IMG/VR virus record: IMGVR_UViG_3300031974_005302
Span: 1 to 49,427 of that record
Source of the DNA: a virus
DNA length: 49,427 nt
Reading direction: 5' to 3' (one strand)
Shown: positions 1-8,921 of the stretch, piece by piece
Position numbering within the stretch: the stretch's first letter is position 1
Layout of the letters: the number at the start of each line of letters is the position of its first letter
Notes under the pieces: generated by a model
The model's input: the letters and a program-made list of their open reading frames with translations, nothing else
Databases searched by the model: none
Told to the model about the DNA's origin: nothing
Position numbers and translations under genes: made by a program

Positions 1-549
1 TTTTGTGAGCAAATCATAGAAATGCTACCAAGATGTGTTCTACGAAATGTAGACGTTTGTTACATCTCTGATAGTCCAGTTCTAGACGGTCGCAATGCTG
101 CTTACAACGACGGTGCCATTTATATGAAACTAGATGAGCCGACAAACGAAGATATGATTGAAAACTTTGTTCACGAAGTAGCACACGCCGTAGAGTTGGA
201 AGATCCTCATTTTATTTACGACGACAGACTGATAGCAGAGTTTGCTGGAAAAAGAAGTCGTCTTTATCATCTTCTAACTGCCGAAGGTTTTGATGAGATG
301 CCGCAGAGAAGGTATGATTACCTTGAATACAATGAAGCATTTGATAACTTTTTAGCCAATGTGGTTGGATACCCAACGTTACTAAACATAACAATGGGTT
401 TATTTTGTTCTCCATATGCCGCTACCTCTATACAGGAATACTTTGCTAACGGCTTTGAAAAATACTTTACAGAAGGCCCTCGATATGTTAGAAATATAAG
501 CCCGGTCCTGTACCAGAAAGTAGTAGCAATCCTTAATGACGACAAATAA
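1..549 (+). CDS. Putative zinc metallopeptidase, lethal-factor (ATLF)-like; 5' end outside window
   Basis: The reading frame is open from base 1, so the gene probably starts upstream; the first ATG is at 22 and residues are numbered from it. A zinc-peptidase motif HEVAH lies at residues 51-55. About 85 residues later comes QEYFANGF with E139, resembling the third zinc ligand segment (EFFAEAF-like) of anthrax lethal factor-type peptidases. The spacing and the 'DGRNAAYNDG' segment before the motif fit that family. No signal peptide or membrane segment is visible in the part seen. The 3' end overlaps the nuclease gene by 14 bases, implying co-transcription. The target is unknown: it could act on a host protein or in virion maturation. 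The metallopeptidase call rests on motifs only. Confidence 0.62.
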   Translation, partial: FCEQIIEMLPRCVLRNVDVCYISDSPVLDGRNAAYNDGAIYMKLDEPTNEDMIENFVHEVAHAVELEDPHFIYDDRLIAEFAGKRSRLYHLLTAEGFDEMPQRRYDYLEYNEAFDNFLANVVGYPTLLNITMGLFCSPYAATSIQEYFANGFEKYFTEGPRYVRNISPVLYQKVVAILNDDK

Positions 550-1321
550 GAAGACACACATATCATATTCCGAACTAAAAGATTGGGCACACTGCCCTCA
601 TTATCACAAGAAAAACTGGATCGAGAAGGTAGCCTCATTTGAAGGCAACGAATACACCGCGTTTGGAACTGCTATCCACGATGTATGTGAAAAGAAGCTT
701 CTGCGCGAGAACATAGATGAAGTAAAGGTATTCCAGATTGGCTTTGATGAGGAACTACAAAAACTTGCCGAAAAAAATATCGAAGTAAATGAGAAGAATG
801 TCGAGCAGATGCGCACTGCTGGACCTCAAATACTTGCTGAGGTAGAAGATGCTCTGGGAGAATACTTTGGAGATTATGAGGTATACTCTTCCGAGGAGCT
901 TCTATACGAAGAGATTGAAAACTTTGGATATAACTTTAAAGGTTTTGTCGATGCCGTCGTTAAGGTAGGAAACAAATACCACATCTTTGACTGGAAGACT
1001 TGCTCTTGGGGCTGGGATTCGCGCAAGAAGGCAGAGAAGATGGTTACATACCAGCTTACTTTATACAAACATTTCTTCTGTCAGAAGCACAATCTAGACC
1101 CCAAAGATGTTGAAACTCACTTTGCTTTGTTGAAGAGAACAGCAAAAAGTAATAGAGTAGAGATATTTAGAGTAACGAGCGGACCAAAAAAAACTGAAAA
1201 CGCTCTTAAACTTTTATACCAAGCAATATACAATATCCAAAAGGGCATCGCATTCAAGAATCGACTTAAGTGCTTGAAGCCTTATCCTTGTTCGTTGCGC
1301 AACACTGAACACTGCAGATAG
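536..1321 (+). CDS. PD-(D/E)XK nuclease, RecB/Cas4-like, probable Fe-S
   Basis: 261 residues. The PD-(D/E)XK core is visible: H48 (GTAIHD), D139 (GFVDAVV), D152-W153-K154 (FDWKT), then a YQ-containing helix (TYQLTLYK). This order is that of RecB-family exonucleases. C20 (AHCPHY) and three C-terminal cysteines (C246, C252, C260) have the one-plus-three layout that holds a 4Fe-4S cluster in Cas4, AddB and Dna2 nucleases. The role would be DNA end processing in phage recombination or replication, or degradation of host DNA. The start overlaps the upstream gene by 14 bases. No cas genes are present, so a CRISPR role is not suggested. The nuclease fold is likely; the Fe-S cluster is inferred. Confidence 0.78.
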   Translation: MTTNKKTHISYSELKDWAHCPHYHKKNWIEKVASFEGNEYTAFGTAIHDVCEKKLLRENIDEVKVFQIGFDEELQKLAEKNIEVNEKNVEQMRTAGPQILAEVEDALGEYFGDYEVYSSEELLYEEIENFGYNFKGFVDAVVKVGNKYHIFDWKTCSWGWDSRKKAEKMVTYQLTLYKHFFCQKHNLDPKDVETHFALLKRTAKSNRVEIFRVTSGPKKTENALKLLYQAIYNIQKGIAFKNRLKCLKPYPCSLRNTEHCR

Positions 1322-1329
1322 GAATTTTA

Positions 1330-2580
1330 ATGTCAGATAAAATAAAGATCTTTACGATCAGCGACCACCCGCTGTCTCCGAGTGGTGTTGGAACTCAAAC
1401 AAAATACATTATTGAAGGAATGCTTAAGACTGGTAAGTACCAGTTTGTTTCTTTTGGAGGTGCTGTTAAGCACCCAAACCACGACCCGCAGAGAACTGAA
1501 GAGTGGGGTAGTGATTGGGTAATTTGGCCTGTTGATGGTTATGGCAATCAAGATATGGTCCGAGCAATGATCCGTCAGCAAAAGCCGGATATTCTTTGGT
1601 TCATGACAGACCCGAGATTTTATGGTTGGCTTTGGTCAATTGAAAATGAAATTCGAGCGCATGTTCCAATGGTTTATTACCATGTTTGGGACAATTATCC
1701 ATATCCAAGTTTCAATCGTAAGTTTTACCTATCAAACGATCACGTTGCTTGTATTTCAAAGCTAACACATGACATTGTACAGACAGTGGCGCCAGAGGTA
1801 GATTCTTCCTACATTCCGCATGCGGTAAATCCAGATATCTTTAAGCCCCACACCGCTCAAGAGATAAAGAATTGGAGAATGTCTAAGAACTTAGATGATA
1901 AGTTTGTTTGTTTCTGGAACAGTCGTAACGCAAGACGTAAGCAATCAGGCACATTAATTTGGTGGTTCAAGGAATTCCTAGACAAGGTTGGTCATGACAA
2001 CGCATGCCTTATCATGCATACAGACGTAAAGGATCAACATGGACAGGATTTGGAAGCAATAATTCATGAATTAGGTCTTACTAATGGAGAAGTTCTTTTT
2101 TCAAGAGAGAAGGTCAATGCAGCAGATTTAGCTGGAATGTACAATATGTCTGATCTTACAATTTGTATCTCTGATGCTGAAGGGTTTGGTCTTTCTACCC
2201 TAGAGTCTCTATCTTGCGGCACGCCAATTCTGGTAAACATGACCGGAGGTCTTCAAGATCAAGTAACGAACGGAGAAAAGTTCTTTGGTATCGGACTACA
2301 GCCGGCTTCAAAAGCAATTATCGGATCACAGCAGGTTCCATACATTTACGAAGATCGTCTAAATAAGGATGATTTTATTAATGCTTTGGTTGAACTTTAC
2401 GAGATGACACCAGAAGCCAGAAGAGAACTGGGTATGGCTGGTCGTGCTTGGTCCGAAGATCGATTTGGATTTGATAAGTTTATCCAAACATGGGATGACT
2501 TATTCACATCAATTCACGAAGAAAAAGGTTCTTGGGAAGATCGCAAGGGCTACAACTCATACGAAGTAAAGGTTTACTAA
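1330..2580 (+). CDS. Glycosyltransferase, GT4 family
   Basis: 416 residues, typical for GT-B fold retaining glycosyltransferases. The N-terminal domain begins with a beta strand and the Gly loop 'SGVGTQT', where family members bind acceptor. The C-terminal donor-binding domain holds the E-x7-E motif at E284 and E292 (EGFGLSTLE) followed by SCGTPIL. The protein would transfer a sugar from a nucleotide-sugar to a growing glycan in the cytoplasm; donor and acceptor cannot be read. It is the first gene of the glycan block, eight bases after the nuclease gene, with AGGA about nine bases ahead of the ATG. The TAATG overlap with the next gene implies translational coupling. Confidence 0.88.
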   Translation: MSDKIKIFTISDHPLSPSGVGTQTKYIIEGMLKTGKYQFVSFGGAVKHPNHDPQRTEEWGSDWVIWPVDGYGNQDMVRAMIRQQKPDILWFMTDPRFYGWLWSIENEIRAHVPMVYYHVWDNYPYPSFNRKFYLSNDHVACISKLTHDIVQTVAPEVDSSYIPHAVNPDIFKPHTAQEIKNWRMSKNLDDKFVCFWNSRNARRKQSGTLIWWFKEFLDKVGHDNACLIMHTDVKDQHGQDLEAIIHELGLTNGEVLFSREKVNAADLAGMYNMSDLTICISDAEGFGLSTLESLSCGTPILVNMTGGLQDQVTNGEKFFGIGLQPASKAIIGSQQVPYIYEDRLNKDDFINALVELYEMTPEARRELGMAGRAWSEDRFGFDKFIQTWDDLFTSIHEEKGSWEDRKGYNSYEVKVY

Positions 2581-3845
2581 TGTTAAAGAAGGTTTTAATT
2601 AAGGGCCCGGTCCTATCGCGTTCAGGATATGGAGAACAAGCTCGTTTTGCTTTGAGAGCACTGCAATCGAGACAAGATTTATTTGATATTTATATTGTGA
2701 ATATCCCTTGGGGACGAACAGGACAAATTTCCTCTGTAGATGAGGAAGCGGATTTTATTCATCAAACGATTCTTAAAACTCAAATTTATGTACAACAAAG
2801 AGGCCAGTTTGATATCTCACTACAAGTCACAGTTCCTAACGAGTTTGAGAAAATCGCACCTGTAAACATCGGCTACACAGCTGGCATTGAAACAACAAAG
2901 GTATCTCCACAATGGATTGCCAAATCTAATGAAACCGTTGATAGGATCATTGTCGTTTCTGATCATTCAAAGAAGGTATTTGAACAAACAAAATATAATG
3001 TCAAAGATCAGGCCGGGAACGAGCACAAGGGCTGGGGACTTCAAATACCAGTAGATACAGTTAACTATCCTGTTAGAATGTCTGAGCCAGAAAATGTTAG
3101 CATTGAGTTTAGAACTAGTAAGAACTTTCTCGTCGTATCTCAATGGGGTCCAAGAAAAAACTTAGATAATACCATTAAGTGGTTTGTGGAAACATTTGCC
3201 GACGACGAGGATGTAGGTCTGGTAGTGAAGACAAATACTGCGTCAGACTCTGTGTTAGATAGAGAACTCACACAGAAGCGCCTAGAAGCTCTTCTAAACG
3301 CTTGTGGTCCTCGCAAGTGCTCTGTGTACCTAATTCACGGTGAGATGTCTCCTGGGAACCTAGCGTGGCTCTACGAGCACCCTACTATGAAGGCAATGAT
3401 TAACATTGGTCACGGCGAAGGGTACGGACTTCCTTTGTTTGAGGCTGCTTACCACGGATTACCTCTAATCACAACAACTTGGTCTGGACAGATGGATTTT
3501 ATTTGCAAGCCAAATAAGAAAGGCAAGCAAATTCCAAGAGTTATTAAGGTTGATTACGATTTGCTTAATGTTCAAAAAACTGCTGTTTGGGACGGGGTTG
3601 TACAGGCAGATTCTAAATGGGCTTTCCCAAAAGAAAATTCTTTTAAGAGAGGATTAAAAGATCTCCTAGAAAAGGAGCAGTATTGGAAGAGTGAAGCACA
3701 ATCGTTAAAGAATTATGTGCATGATAATTTTACAAAAGATAAATTATATGAGCAATTTTGTAATTCTGTTTTTGAAGGAGAAGTCCTAACAATGCCGGAA
3801 GAGTCAATAGATGATCTTTTTGCAAAGTTAGAAAATAACAGATGA
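2580..3845 (+). CDS. Glycosyltransferase, GT4 family
   Basis: 421 residues from the ATG at 2580, which overlaps the preceding stop (TAATG). A longer frame from 2532 exists, but its extra residues lie inside the upstream gene; the shorter start gives a normal GT-B N-terminus, MLKKVLIKGPV with the loop SRSGYGEQ. The donor-binding E-x7-E is clear at E280 and E288 (EGYGLPLFE), followed by YHGLPLITT. It probably adds one sugar in the same pathway as its upstream neighbour; the two are tandem but clearly diverged. The last four bases overlap the next gene (ATGA). Specificity is unknown. Confidence 0.87.
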   Translation: MLKKVLIKGPVLSRSGYGEQARFALRALQSRQDLFDIYIVNIPWGRTGQISSVDEEADFIHQTILKTQIYVQQRGQFDISLQVTVPNEFEKIAPVNIGYTAGIETTKVSPQWIAKSNETVDRIIVVSDHSKKVFEQTKYNVKDQAGNEHKGWGLQIPVDTVNYPVRMSEPENVSIEFRTSKNFLVVSQWGPRKNLDNTIKWFVETFADDEDVGLVVKTNTASDSVLDRELTQKRLEALLNACGPRKCSVYLIHGEMSPGNLAWLYEHPTMKAMINIGHGEGYGLPLFEAAYHGLPLITTTWSGQMDFICKPNKKGKQIPRVIKVDYDLLNVQKTAVWDGVVQADSKWAFPKENSFKRGLKDLLEKEQYWKSEAQSLKNYVHDNFTKDKLYEQFCNSVFEGEVLTMPEESIDDLFAKLENNR

Positions 3846-5482
3846 TAGTATTTGTCTCTGATCTTTTTAAACAAGATTATCCCGGTGGCGCCGAGCTGAC
3901 AACAGATGCAATATTACAAGACTGTCCATTACCAACTGTCTTGGTTAGGTCTCAGCAACTTAACTCCTCTGTAATATCTAAATACAAGGACTGGTATTGG
4001 ATTTTTGGGAATTTTGCCAACATAAGTCCAGCAAATTTGATTATTATATCAGATAACGTAGATTACTCGGTGATAGAGTACGACTATAAATACTGTAAAT
4101 ACAGATCTTCCGAAAAACATGAAAATATCGAAGGTGCATGCGATTGTAGGCTAAGTCAGCGCGGTAAAGCGGTATCAATATTTTTATCGCGCGCGTCCAA
4201 TGTATGGTTTATGTCTGAGGGGCAACGACAATTTTACTGCAATTTTTATTCATTTCTGGATAAGGATGAAACAAAAGTTTTAAGCTCTGTATTCGATAAA
4301 AAATCACTTGAATATTTTAATTCTGTTGATACAACACAAAAAGAGGACATTTGGCTTATTCAAAAATCTCCTTCTTGGATTAAAGGAACAGAAGATGCGA
4401 TTTCCTATGCTATTGATAATAACCTTAATTATGAAGTGTTTGAGGGTCTAAGTTATCAAGAGATGTTGGATAAATTTTCAAGGTCCAAAGGGTTTATAAC
4501 ATTTCCAAGAGGAAAAGACACTTGCCCTCGAACGGCTATTGAGGCGAAATTATTAGGATGTGAAATCATAAGCAATGAGTTTGTTCAACATCGCGACGAA
4601 GAATGGTTTATAGGTGATAAAAATAGGGCGATCAGTTATTTGAAGGATAGAACCAAAATCTTTTGGAGAGAGACGCTTAATAATTCAAACTTAAATTTAC
4701 CTTTTATAAAAGATAGTTCTTATAAAAATAAAATAAAATTTAAAATAATTGTGCCTGTTTATAACTCTGAAAGTTGGATTGGAAGGTGTATCTCTAGCAT
4801 ACTAAAGCAAGATTATGATAATTTTGAATGCATAGTGACAGACGATATATCAACGGACGATACATATTTTGCTGCCATAAAAGCAGTCAATGGAGATAAA
4901 AGGTTTAATATCATTAAAAATAAAGAAAAGAAGTATGCACTTAAAAATATACATGACGCCATAAATATTGCTAATCCAGAAACGCAAGATGTGGTGGTGA
5001 TATTAGATGGAGATGACTGGCTATCGACAGATTACGTTCTATCTAATCTAGCTCGGTATTATACAGAGGAAAAATGTTGGATGACATATGGTAGCTTTGT
5101 AGAGTACCCAACTGGTCGTGTAGGGGCTGAATCAAGCAATTATCCTTCTCATATTGTAGATAATAATCTATATCGTCAAGATACTTGGCGCGCTTCACAC
5201 CTTAAGACATTTAAGTATTTTTTGTGGAATAAAATTAAAACTAAAGATCTTATGGATGAAGACGGTAAATTTTATGAAATGACCTATGATCAAGCGATGA
5301 TGTTGCCAATGCTAGAGATGTCCGGACCACGAGCCAAATATGTTAGTGAAATAAATTATGTATATAATGTTTCAAACCCCAACGCTGTTAATAAAACAAG
5401 AGCCAGTAAACAACATAGTTTAATGCTTAAGATAAGATCAAAATCATCATACGAGAGATTAACAGATGAAAATTTTGCTTGA
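3842..5482 (+). CDS. Two-domain glycosyltransferase: GT4-like N-terminus fused to GT2
   Basis: 546 residues, nearly twice a normal GT2. Residues 1 to about 290 look like a GT-B-type domain: an N-terminal FVSDLF strand with PGGAE loop and, near residue 235, a stretch (CPRTAIEAKLLGC) like the GT4 donor-binding end. From residue 300 a GT2 (GT-A) domain starts with FKIIVPVYNSE and has DGDDWL at 389-394, the DXD-type metal and nucleotide-sugar site. The fusion could add two sugars in sequence. The gene is notably AT-rich, like those after it. Start and stop both overlap neighbours (4 and 17 bases). GT2 is secure; the N-terminal half is less so and may be degenerate. Confidence 0.78.
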   Translation: MIVFVSDLFKQDYPGGAELTTDAILQDCPLPTVLVRSQQLNSSVISKYKDWYWIFGNFANISPANLIIISDNVDYSVIEYDYKYCKYRSSEKHENIEGACDCRLSQRGKAVSIFLSRASNVWFMSEGQRQFYCNFYSFLDKDETKVLSSVFDKKSLEYFNSVDTTQKEDIWLIQKSPSWIKGTEDAISYAIDNNLNYEVFEGLSYQEMLDKFSRSKGFITFPRGKDTCPRTAIEAKLLGCEIISNEFVQHRDEEWFIGDKNRAISYLKDRTKIFWRETLNNSNLNLPFIKDSSYKNKIKFKIIVPVYNSESWIGRCISSILKQDYDNFECIVTDDISTDDTYFAAIKAVNGDKRFNIIKNKEKKYALKNIHDAINIANPETQDVVVILDGDDWLSTDYVLSNLARYYTEEKCWMTYGSFVEYPTGRVGAESSNYPSHIVDNNLYRQDTWRASHLKTFKYFLWNKIKTKDLMDEDGKFYEMTYDQAMMLPMLEMSGPRAKYVSEINYVYNVSNPNAVNKTRASKQHSLMLKIRSKSSYERLTDENFA

Positions 5483-6359
5483 AAATATCAATCTTAAAAG
5501 TTCAAACGGTCCAAACTCTTTTGCACGAAAATTAACCCCCTATATTATTGGTGCGGGCCATGAATTAGCCGACGTGAAAAACGCAGATGTGTCTTTGTGT
5601 TTCATTGAATCTCCATACAAAGATCTACAAGTGCCTAGGGCCCAAAGATTAGATGGAATATATTATAATACGAGATTTGATTATAAGTCGCAAAATAAGA
5701 ATATACAAAGAACATATAACGAGTCACAAGGCATCATATATCAATCGTACTATGGAAAAGAATTGATTACTAAATTCTTTGGCGATCACCAAAATGGAAC
5801 TGTCATTCATAATGGTGCCGATGTACAAACAATTAATAGTATTGAACCGATGAGGAATGATGTTAAGGACCGTAGAATATGGAGTTGTGCGGCTTCTTGG
5901 CGCCCGCATAAACGACTAAATGAAAATATCAGATATTTTCTAGAACATAAATCTGAGAAGGATATTCTTATCGTAGCAGGGAATGTGATAGCTGCTGAAA
6001 AGCTAGATGACCCGAGCATATTCTACATGGGTAATTTAACACAAAATCAATTATATGCTGTATACAAGGCTTCTGAGTTCTTTCTTCATTTAGGCTATTT
6101 GGATTGTTGTCCAAATGTTGTCGTCGACGCTCGCGCCTGCGGCGCGCAAGTAATCTGCACAACATCTGGTGGCACAAAAGAAGTTGCGGGCCCCAATGCA
6201 ATTCTAATTCCTGAAGAAGAATGGAATTTTAAGCCTATTGATCTCTACAGTCCTCCAAAATTATCTTTCGATACAAAACTTCAAAATTCTTGGGATGTAG
6301 ACTACAATATGGAAGTTATTTCGACTCAATACATAAATTTTTTGGAATCACTAATATGA
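5466..6359 (+). CDS. Glycosyltransferase, GT4-like, short
   Basis: 297 residues, shorter than the usual 350-400. A GT-B layout is visible: N-terminal KILLENINLKSSNGPNSFA loop, an IHNGAD linker after the first Rossmann domain, then a C-terminal donor domain with SCAASWRPHKR and YLDCCPNVVVDARACGA. In this last motif the usual E-x7-E is D-x7-D, a conservative change also seen in some GT4 subgroups. The short length comes mostly from the first domain. It overlaps the previous gene by 17 bases and the next by 4 (ATGA). Likely a glycan-chain transferase; substrate unknown. Confidence 0.75.
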   Translation: MKILLENINLKSSNGPNSFARKLTPYIIGAGHELADVKNADVSLCFIESPYKDLQVPRAQRLDGIYYNTRFDYKSQNKNIQRTYNESQGIIYQSYYGKELITKFFGDHQNGTVIHNGADVQTINSIEPMRNDVKDRRIWSCAASWRPHKRLNENIRYFLEHKSEKDILIVAGNVIAAEKLDDPSIFYMGNLTQNQLYAVYKASEFFLHLGYLDCCPNVVVDARACGAQVICTTSGGTKEVAGPNAILIPEEEWNFKPIDLYSPPKLSFDTKLQNSWDVDYNMEVISTQYINFLESLI

Positions 6360-7651
6360 AAATTAATTATTTTGATCTCGGTCTTTATCGTGGAGTAGAG
6401 CTAGAATGGATTGTGAATCAAATTTTACCTGCTTTGGGGGTGGAAGACTATAAGGCGTATGGCTTTGAAGCTTCTTCGGTATATGCCGAAGGGGTAGCTA
6501 AAAGATATGCTTCTAACCCCAAAGTCAAGATAGAACATGTAGCTATAGCTGATAAAGAATCAATAATGAGACTATATCATTCTCCAAACTTACTTGGTCA
6601 TTCAATTTATTCAACTAAAAATAATGTGATGCTGGATAAATACGAAGATGTTATTAGTACGAGGTTTTCTGAGTGGATCAAGAAAAATAATATTGATTTA
6701 GAAAACAGCTTCAATATCATGAAAGTAAATATTGAGGGTGCCGAGTGGCCTCTGTTTCAAGATATGGTAGCCAATGACTTGATTAAACACATAGATATAT
6801 TCTGTGGAGCCGATGGCGATCACGAAGGTCGTCATGACATAGAAAAAGTTGCTGAGCTTAAACCGATCGCAGAAAAGTATTATTCACTCCTAAAAGAGAA
6901 CAACATTGAAATTCATAGGTTCACAGAGTGGAAACCACAACTAAATAAAGATATTGGACGTTTAATATTCGAGAGATACTCATCTAAAGCATTTAAAGAA
7001 GTGTCTAAAATACCGGAGATAACATCAATACAGGTTCCGAAAAATTATTATAAAATATGGGAAGAAGTATCAAAACCTACTCAACTTAAAAAAGCAAAAA
7101 ATCACAAACTAAGCCAGAGTGAAACAGAATCTGCATTGTCACAATTGGTTGTAAGACCAACTTACTTGTGTAATATAGCCTCAATTTATGGAGCTAAGAA
7201 CATTGCTGAAGTAGGTACCGCGCAAGGGCTTCAAAGTTATACTTTTGCCGAATATCTTAGGAGCAACAATATTGATGGTAAAGTTTGGACCTGTGACATT
7301 GTTAATGCAAGGAATGCCGAATATGAATTAAAATACTCTGATCTTATGGTTTTCTGTGAGGGCAATAGTCAAAAAATGACAGAAACTATTTCCTCAACAA
7401 ATCAAAAAATAGACTTGTTTTACATCGATGGAGCACACGACAAGGGAGACGTTATTAGAGACGTTTTCTATCTTAGGCAAGTTCAATCTGAAAATCCAGT
7501 TTGGATATTTGATGATTATGATGATCGTTTTGGTTGTTATAAAGATATAACTGCAATTATGAAAATTGCAAAGAAATTTAAAGTCTATTCCGTTGGGAAG
7601 ACTGCCAGCGGAAATCCAAATCACCAAGTTGTAGTGTATGGAAAATTATGA
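6356..7651 (+). CDS. Double SAM-dependent methyltransferase (FkbM-like plus Methyltransf_24-like)
   Basis: 431 residues from the ATG at 6356, overlapping the previous stop (ATGA); a longer frame from 6290 lies inside the upstream gene. Residues 1 to about 215 resemble FkbM methyltransferases: FDLGLYRG, YGFEAS, a VKVNIEGAEW segment typical of that family, and IDIFCGADGDHE. Residues about 260-431 form a second class I methyltransferase: IAEVGTAQGLQS (SAM loop), WTCDI, IDLFYIDGAHDKGDV and WIFDDYDD, as in the Methyltransf_24 group. Two methylations of one or two sugars are plausible. This is a tandem fusion of unlike methyltransferase types inside a glycan operon. Substrates are unknown. Confidence 0.78.
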   Translation: MKINYFDLGLYRGVELEWIVNQILPALGVEDYKAYGFEASSVYAEGVAKRYASNPKVKIEHVAIADKESIMRLYHSPNLLGHSIYSTKNNVMLDKYEDVISTRFSEWIKKNNIDLENSFNIMKVNIEGAEWPLFQDMVANDLIKHIDIFCGADGDHEGRHDIEKVAELKPIAEKYYSLLKENNIEIHRFTEWKPQLNKDIGRLIFERYSSKAFKEVSKIPEITSIQVPKNYYKIWEEVSKPTQLKKAKNHKLSQSETESALSQLVVRPTYLCNIASIYGAKNIAEVGTAQGLQSYTFAEYLRSNNIDGKVWTCDIVNARNAEYELKYSDLMVFCEGNSQKMTETISSTNQKIDLFYIDGAHDKGDVIRDVFYLRQVQSENPVWIFDDYDDRFGCYKDITAIMKIAKKFKVYSVGKTASGNPNHQVVVYGKL

Positions 7652-7676
7652 AACAAGATAAAGGTAGAAATTAATT

Positions 7677-8921
7677 ATGTTAAAAAGTTTAAATTTTAAT
7701 TCGTTTGAGTTCAATAGCAGGCAAGAAGCCCTGATAGGGGTCGATACATCTAAAAAATATGTGCTTAAAGTTCAGCTGGTGTTTAACCCACGTAAAAAAA
7801 ACACTATTAAAGAAGAATACGAAGTGATGAGACATCTTAATAAATCAGAATGTGTATCTTGTCCAAAAGCTTATGAATACGGAAAAATTACAAAGACTAA
7901 TTTGCTAGACCTTGTAACTGAGAAAGATCATAGAGAGGCCCTGATAGATGATGAGTATGAGTACATACTGCAGGAATATATCTCTGATAGTGGTCTAATA
8001 AATTTACCAGATATTGTTTTATCAATATTAGAACAAAAAAAACTTGGAGTTTATCAAGCCGATATTAAGCCTGGAAATCTCCGCTTTGATGTCAATACAA
8101 GTGTTTGTTACATTATTGATTATGATCAAGCGATATTACTGACTGATGAGCAAAAGTCCTTTCCAAATAAAACATTCTTTAATTTTTGCTCTCAATATGA
8201 TAAACAAGAACATGGTATTGGAAATTGGCTAAGACATCTGCCGCAATACAGTGAATTGGATTTAGACCAGCTTTTTAGAGATGGTAGTTTTAATCTTGGG
8301 CAGACAACAATTTTAAAGACACAAAGAACCACTAATAGCACAACTGGTATTTATCACACAATAGAAAGCGATGACATCTTTGCCGATGGCTCAAGAAAGG
8401 TAAATGTTCGTGCCGGTATACTGGACACATTACAATTTAAAGAAGGCGAAAAGGTATTAGATATAGGATGTAATACAGGATTGCTATGTCAGTATCTTGC
8501 AGCCAGGGGTTGCGAAGTATCTGGCGTTGATAACGATACTAGAGTAGTTATAGTTGCTAAAATTATTTCTAATATATTAGGAAATAATATAGACTACTAC
8601 CATTTAGATTTGGACGATGCTGAGGCCATAAAAGAGTGTGACACAATCATGCTGTTTTCGGTGTTACATCATACTCATAAAGTTAAGGAAAATGCCAAGA
8701 AGATCGCCCAAGCATGCAATAGGATTATTATAGAAGCTAGACTTTTTGAGAATGGAGCACAGCCTTATGGGGATGAGTGGGTACGCACCTCGTCTTGGAA
8801 CTTTAATGACTGGGAGGAGTTTTATACCTTCTGCGAGACGATCTTCCCTGGCTTTAAGTTAAAAAATAATCTAGGATTAGGGTCTAAAAATCGCAACATC
8901 CTTGAGTTGGTAAAAGAATGA
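7677..8921 (+). CDS. Kinase-methyltransferase fusion, possible glycan-capping enzyme
   Basis: 414 residues. The N-terminal part (1 to about 170) has a protein-kinase-like core: K31 in YVLKVQ, a Glu helix near 46-48, the catalytic loop D129-I-K131-P-G-N134 (QADIKPGN) and metal-binding D148 in IIDYDQ. Residues about 235-410 are a class I SAM methyltransferase: VLDIGCNTGLL from about residue 259, then VSGVDND and LFSVLHHTHK. Kinase-methyltransferase fusions in glycan loci recall E. coli WbdD, which phosphorylates and methylates the O-antigen end to stop chain growth, but WbdD has the methyltransferase first. Chain capping here is inference. AAAGG precedes the start. The ATGA overlap couples it to the next gene. 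Confidence 0.8.
   Translation: MLKSLNFNSFEFNSRQEALIGVDTSKKYVLKVQLVFNPRKKNTIKEEYEVMRHLNKSECVSCPKAYEYGKITKTNLLDLVTEKDHREALIDDEYEYILQEYISDSGLINLPDIVLSILEQKKLGVYQADIKPGNLRFDVNTSVCYIIDYDQAILLTDEQKSFPNKTFFNFCSQYDKQEHGIGNWLRHLPQYSELDLDQLFRDGSFNLGQTTILKTQRTTNSTTGIYHTIESDDIFADGSRKVNVRAGILDTLQFKEGEKVLDIGCNTGLLCQYLAARGCEVSGVDNDTRVVIVAKIISNILGNNIDYYHLDLDDAEAIKECDTIMLFSVLHHTHKVKENAKKIAQACNRIIIEARLFENGAQPYGDEWVRTSSWNFNDWEEFYTFCETIFPGFKLKNNLGLGSKNRNILELVKE

Noticed and set aside
536-1321. Part of a CRISPR-Cas system
   Set aside because: The nuclease resembles Cas4, but no other cas gene or array is in the window.
2532-2579. Upstream extension of the second glycosyltransferase
   Set aside because: It would run inside the first glycosyltransferase gene; ATG 2580 overlaps the stop and gives the normal N-terminus. 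The same reasoning set starts at 6356, 20129 and 39152.
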